Positions 58,353 through 64,000 of a stretch of DNA of 64,000 nt are shown here, piece after piece (position 1 is the first letter of the stretch; each line of letters opens with the position of its first letter). The DNA is from Linnemannia hyalina (taxonomy: Eukaryota > Mortierellomycota > Mortierellomycetes > Mortierellales > Mortierellaceae), in contig JAHRHY010000007.1 in assembly GCA_019671135.1 (NCBI GenBank), forward strand, positions 2,232,001-2,296,000. Reading direction: 5' to 3'. A program made the position numbers and the translations under genes. Below the pieces are notes generated by a model. The model had not been told where the DNA came from, did no database searches, and saw nothing but the letters and a program-made list of their open reading frames with translations.

Positions 58353-60619
58353 TCATGACCATAGCGGGTGTGTGGCTTTAGATAGCGTTTTGCACCAACA
58401 TTTTTTTCAATGAAATGAGTGGTTCAACGATAGATGTGGGTGACTGTTTTGAAGAGCAGAGCCATTTTTTGGTGGCAAAAGTCAAAAGTCGATCAGAGAG
58501 AGAGAGAGAGAGAGCCCGCAGGGGGCGTATTTACATCATGGGATGGTGATGATGGATCGATATGCCCGAATCGTTGGGTCAGGATGGACAGACTTGTAAG
58601 CGATGGTCAATTGAGTGTGAGTGAAGGGAGTGAAGGGTGTGAGGATAGCGGAATGGATAAAAGAGGTTACCAAGAAAAGAGGAGAAAGGAAAAAAAAATA
58701 ATATTGTCTCAGGCGTTTGTTGTTGTGCATTAAGCAGCGACGACGTGGTTGTTTCAACCAACGAGCACATTTAAAAGGGGGCACAACACACAACTCGGAC
58801 AGACAGACAGTCGATCGAAAGCCATTCTCCCACCCAGCCTCCAACCCGGTGCTGCTGCCCAACGACATACACAAACACAGGCGCACCTTCTTCTCTTTGC
58901 TAACCACTCCTTTCGCTCCCTCTTTTCCCTTAATAACGAGTCTCCTTTATCGCCACTGAAAACAACCCTCTTTTTTCTACTCTTCCCTCCTTCCTTACTT
59001 TTTTTATTCCCTCACCTCACCCTCCTTTCGTCTCCCGGGAATCGCCCCCACCTCTCCTCGGCTTGCTCATTCACTCATCCTCCTCCTCCTCCTCCATTCC
59101 GTCATTGTCAATTCCTTTGTTGTGAATCTGTCACTCTTCACCTTTACTCGTCCGACATTCAAGATCAACACCCTCACACTCCATCGCCACAAGGTAAAAA
59201 CAATTTTATTTACTCTGTTCACACCCATGCAGGATACAAACGGTGGCGCTGTGCGGAGGCGTAGAACAATTGACAAACAGAGAAAGAGAGCTCTCACAGA
59301 GACAAAAGAGTGACAGAGAACACAGCGTCTGCTGTCGATCAATATCTACACCAACAGCCGTTTTACATGTTTCTCCACCTTCCTCCCGCTACTGTTTCCT
59401 CCTTCATCCTCTCCTCTCTTTTCTGTCTCTGTATCTTGCCCTGTGTCCAAGACACAAAACTATCAACAGCCGATCCAGCGACAGGGTTTAAGTCTGAATT
59501 TTATCATTCTTTGCGAGCATCGATGCACGACAAGGAGGGGGGGGCTCGTCAATACCTTATTCACACCCACTTCCCTACACCCCCTCCAATCAGCCACGCT
59601 TCTTGCACGTTCCTGCACTCCTGCTTTCATATGGATTCACAAAAGACGGCGATGGCAGAGGAAGGAGCGACAAAAATAACGAAAAGAGAGTCGGAATGAT
59701 CTCAGGTTTCTCAACTGTCTCCCCCCCTCCTCCCTTCTTTCGTCATAGGGCGTTGTTGATTTTTTGTCGGCTTCTGGCAGAGAAGATAGAAGATAAGGTT
59801 GTTGATGGTTGGTTACTGTGCGAACGTTTGTGGGTAGAGACGGCGTTTGTTGAATGAGAGAGGGATGAGAGAGTACAAAGAAAAAGTTTATTTGGAGGGA
59901 AGGAACGATGAGGGCTCTCGAGTCGCATGGACTGAGAGAGCATCGAGAAATCAAAGAAAAAAGAGGGAAGACAACAGCCCTGACATAACCCAGTTGTAAA
60001 ACGGTATCTCATCCAGGACTCTACCGAACCAATTTACACTCATCTTGCCACAATGGTCATTGAAAGGGACACGAAGGAGGGAATGGTGATGATGTCTGAG
60101 ATACGCTCTTTGCATTTGTTGCTGTTGTTGTAGTGTGTGTGCTTGCACTCATTTGCCCGCATTCTCGCCATGGGGCCAATGGCCCAAATCCTTAGCTCCG
60201 TTGGGGCTAGTGTAATCTGGTTTCTGTTTGGGTCATCAAGCTGGTGCGACTCAACGAACGAGAAACGTTGGAGTATTTGTCTGTCTGTTCCTGAATATCT
60301 CTCACTCATTGAGCATGAATTGCAAAAAAGAGCTGGTGGGTTGATACTTGTTTGTTGACAAAAAAAGACCTCTTCTCTCCCCCTAAAAACTCATCGGTGG
60401 GCATGCTTATATCTTGATGCAGGCACCGATCGCCCTCCGGTCTTGTACTTTAGACACCGTACTCCCATTCTCAATGATTTTGTCATTCATGTCTTCACTC
60501 ACTCACCTTTTCTCTTCTTGTTATCATTGTCGACATAGTGATGAACTCCTAGGGGCTCAACTACTCCAATAATCAAACACAACAACTCCTTCAACGCACA
60601 CACAAGGATTGATACCAAC
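58353..60619. other. long spacer and probable leader of the arrestin gene
   Basis: About 2.3 kb without a recognised gene. An AG dinucleotide run is at 58495-58514. CT-rich sequence with a GTAAAA donor-like site near 59193 and a CATAG acceptor-like site near 60538 would allow a 5' UTR intron of about 1.3 kb for the arrestin gene. ORFs such as 58749-59264 are low-complexity. Confidence 0.45.
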
Positions 60620-63600
60620 ATGGATAGCAAAGAGCTACTGCCAAGGCAACAGGATGAATTGCTGTCGGAACATCTCTCGGGTGTTGGAGGATACCCTGCT
60701 GCCTCTCGAAGATCTTCACAGTCTCTGACATCACCCCCACAGGCACAGGCTATGTCCCAGCAGCAATTGTACGCGGTGCTCCATCAACAGCAGCAACAGG
60801 AGCAGCAGCAACAAGAGCAGCAGCAACAACAAGAGCAACGGCAACAGCAAGACCAACGGCAGGAGCAGCTGCAACAACATCGGTTTCAGCATTCTTGGTC
60901 ACAACAACCGCTTCCACAACAAGCACAAGCACACCAAGCCTATCAACAGCAGCAACAATACCGGCAGCAATCATATCCACCACCACATCCATCCAGGAAC
61001 CAGGAAGGGCTCTATATTTCGGATCTTCAACGACACAATTCGACGGCATCTGCAAGAGGACCAATGTCAACTGGCTACCAAGGTTACGGACCGCCAATGA
61101 TGTCACCCATGAAACAGCAGGATGCATTTCGTCCCATGCCAAACATGCAGGGTGGTCGGTCTCCAGTCATGAGGTCCAGCAGCATGTATGTCGCCAACAC
61201 AGGGCCACCTGGCGGTTTGCGTTACCAGCCCTCGATGTTTCGTCCTCAGCCCCCACGAAACACCGAATCTGCATACCCCGAGCAACAGCAGCAGAGGCAG
61301 TACGAGCATTTCGAACAGCAGGCACGCTACTACCGAGATGCCAGTCCCTCAACCGCCAACGCTCAGGATCAGTCCCCGCCTCAGCCTCCACGCGGCGCCG
61401 ATCCATATGGAGCGCCATATCGACATTTGACTTACCATGGAGTGTACGCTGGACAACCTCAGCCTCGACCACCTCTTAACCCTCGACAGCAACAAATTCA
61501 ACAGCTTCAGGCTCAGCGGTCACTCAACCTCGGTTATTTGGGACCAAATCGCTTCTCTATCGCATCCCGAGATCAGCTTCCCACAGCACCCTCGCCATCA
61601 GTTTTTTCGGCCACCCAGCCTGAACCCAAATATCCAGAAGCGCTAGGCCCATCAACCAAACCTGCAGAAGAGAGCGATGCTGGATCGAATTCACACCCTT
61701 CCGCCTCAACGGATTCGCTCGCACTGTCAGAGTCGGGAATTGTCACAGGGCCGTCACATGAGCCTTACCGTAGAGGCAACCGCCGCAACAGTATCTACTC
61801 TACATATTCGGTTGGATCTCCTGTGACATCAGAGAGGGTTCTTCGGCCCATGTCGGCTGTGGTCGAGCCCAGTCCACGGTTCGTAGTTTCACCAAACAAC
61901 ACTCACAGCGCAGTTGGTGCTTCTCACAGCTCACTTGCGGGATCAGGATCGGACCCTCATTGGAGTACGGCAACCCCAAGTCACGGAGGAGGAAACTCTG
62001 TCCTTTTGCAGGCCAAGGCACGAGCTGCTCAGTCGAACGCATGCTACTCTCACCAAGTAACTCTGTCGTCGATCCCAAGCAACGAGGAGGTGCCACCTAT
62101 GCCGGGAAAGATGACTTCCAAGACAGGCAAAGTACGGATCCAGCTTACGTTCGACCGACCGTTTTTCAATGCAGGAGGCGAGCTTTCGGGACGTTTGGAG
62201 ATTCAATGCTCTTCCTCTCGGTCTGTGATGCTGGCCGACATGATTATCGAGTTGGTTGGATACGAAGGTACATGGTCATTGCATACTCGTTATAGTTGTT
62301 TTATGGTATTGTTTTGCGGAGATAATTAATTCCTCGTGCTGTTCGTTGTTATAGCATTGGCCAAGGATCATTTCGTGCCAAAGATATTTCACAAGACCGT
62401 GTTACGGCTACAGGACATCCGGCACCCCTCACAGGCTGTACAAGAGAATATCGAGCCAGGTTAGTCACTTTTACTTTTCGGCTGCAATGTCCTTGTATTT
62501 TACAGCTTCACTATACCAAAACATACCAAACTCACCACACTTGCGATGGATAGATGCTGACGGCTACTGGTTGGCACGAAAGGGGCGCACCATCTTTCCT
62601 TTCCGGCTCAGTATCCAGGACTCCCTACCCAACTCCTACGATTCGAAACTAGGTCAAGTCCGCTATATCGTCTCAGCGTAAGTTCTTGTCCACCTTTGAG
62701 TGAGCAATGCCTGGTATTAATAAGGTATTTCCAGTGCAATTCGCTAACATAACTTCCAATGTGATGATTGGTCCTATTGTAGAATTGCGGTAATGAAGGC
62801 GAACCAGAGCAGGGAGGTTGTGAACCATACCCGCGAGTGCTTTATTTATGAGACCTGGACGACAGATGATATCACAGAGGCCCGACGCAAGTCCGTCAAG
62901 GCCGACACAAGCAAGCGGTTATTCATGGGAGGAGAGGGCAGCCTGGAGTTGTATGCTGAGCTGACTCGCACTATGGTCAGCTCCGGGGGTATCGTCTATG
63001 TCAACGTTGGCGTCAAAAACCTCACCAAGAAGAAGGTATGTTCATATATTGTTTCCAGCACCACTGTGGTTGCTACATGTATTCTATTCGCTGCTCTAAC
63101 CAATGCACGCATTTCAATGCGAAATAGATCATGGGGATCAAGCTGTCGCTTTGGAGACATATCGCCGCATCACACTCGCGGTCAAGCTTCAGCAGTCACT
63201 CTTCGACGCCTAGTTCTCGGGACCAGGACAATATCAAAAACTATAGCGAGATCATTTACAAGGGTGAGGATTTTGCGTTCGACAATGACGATCCTAGGGT
63301 CGTCGTCTTGCCTGTCTACATCCCCTCGGGAGTTTACTCGTTGCGTCATACCTCCTATCTCCACGTTCAGTTCTTTGTCCAAGTCAGTTTGATGGCATCA
63401 ATGAGCAAGGCCTTGGCAGTGGAGTTACCGATCTATATCGCCCACGCCTCGTCCTGGTCTGACCCTCCGCCCAGGATACCCCGCGATTTCACATTCCCAG
63501 TGCATGAGGACGAGCCCGTCAAGAAGAACAAGACTGGGGTGTTTTCCAAGATGAAGACTAACTCGCTCCCCACTCACCAGAATGGATTCGTAAACAGCTC

Positions 63601-64000
63601 CGGATTGAAAAAGTCGAGCGGCCTTAATGGAAGCACTAGCAATCTCAACGGCGTTGCCTCTGCTGCTTCGAGCAAATCTGGAGCGTCATCTGAAGCGACT
63701 ACGTTGAAGAACGAAAGTTTACATCCCTCGACGCGCCGTTCCAGACTCAAGGATCCTGATTCTCCGACGAGTGTTCTCGACTTTTCTCAAGCTGGCAACC
63801 TCTTTGTTGTCAATCCTGATGCTGCCAGTATTTCTGCTAGCTCTGAGTCTGGATCTGCCCTGAAGAAGTCCATATTATCACGTCCTCCGCCCCTCCCAAT
63901 CACATATGACCCAGAATCACGACCATCGTCAACCGAGAAATCGCCACTGATGCTCGTTGATACTTTGTCGCCCAAGACCACCGAGGAAGCTGAGATGGAG
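60620..64000 (+). CDS. Q-rich alpha-arrestin, 3' end beyond window
   Basis: Seen: exons 60620-62267, 62355-62459, 62554-62677, 62783-63035 and 63128-64000 (open to the edge), with matching phases, about 1000 residues so far. The first 490 residues are low-complexity: polyglutamine (about 50-115), then Pro/Ser-rich. The arrestin fold starts near residue 500 (KVRIQLTFDRPFFNAGGELSG, MLADMIIELVGYE) and continues through FPFRLSIQDSLPNSY and VVVLPVYIPSGVYSLR. A Ser-rich tail follows. Known: fungal alpha-arrestins (ART, Rim8/PalF) recruit Rsp5-type ubiquitin ligases to membrane cargo. No PPxY is seen in the visible part; it may lie beyond the edge. Confidence 0.85.

Noticed and set aside
58749..59264. 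171-codon plus-strand ORF
   Set aside because: Low-complexity, no start context, lies in a likely leader or intron.

Overview
The window is nuclear DNA of a filamentous fungus, most likely a Mortierella-type (Mortierellomycota) species. The evidence is indirect: short GT-AG introns with CTAAC/CTAAT branch sites, moderate GC, large F-box/LRR genes without introns, a NACHT protein with pentapeptide and WD40 repeats, and long Q-rich tracts. The species call is an inference. Gene models below were spliced by hand from donor, branch and acceptor sites and reading phase.

Layout, left to right. 1-5.2 kb: the 5' part of a BCS1-type mitochondrial AAA chaperone gene, a repeat-bearing spacer with a 75-87 bp inverted-repeat element, and a TMEM164-family membrane acyltransferase gene. 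5.9-16.5 kb: glucose-6-phosphate isomerase, the Puf6/PUM3 ribosome-biogenesis factor, a small Cys-rich protein and a hemerythrin-domain protein. 16.6-23.9 kb is accessory: a dead 5'-truncated LINE, a remarkable intron-array gene, and a broken F-box gene. 24-33.9 kb: Hsp110/Sse1, an FSH1-type serine hydrolase, an orphan two-TM PPxY protein, and an RGG-tailed small protein. 37-43 kb: an intact 1832-residue NACHT-pentapeptide-WD40 STAND protein. 44-53 kb: an orphan promoter, one dead and two intact F-box/LRR genes, and a conserved small protein. 53-64 kb: a nine-exon TM9SF nonaspanin, a single-TM PPxY protein, and the 5' part of a Q-rich alpha-arrestin.

The most unusual locus is 18706-19968. A signal-peptide exon is followed by a tandem array of near-identical introns of about 130-140 bp. 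Each array intron starts GTAAGTTGA. Each is separated from the intron before it by exactly three variable bases and an AATAG/AACAG acceptor. Spliced as written, it gives seven 3-nt micro-exons that stay in frame and reach a stop after a 34-residue secreted peptide. Each repeat module therefore supplies one amino acid. Any skipping or duplication of modules keeps the frame. This is predicted from sequence only and needs transcript evidence.

Most other genes are conserved housekeeping genes. Three membrane-trafficking or adaptor-like genes (two PPxY membrane proteins and an alpha-arrestin) and a nonaspanin are also present. The F-box/LRR family shows active birth and death, with two intact and two broken copies.
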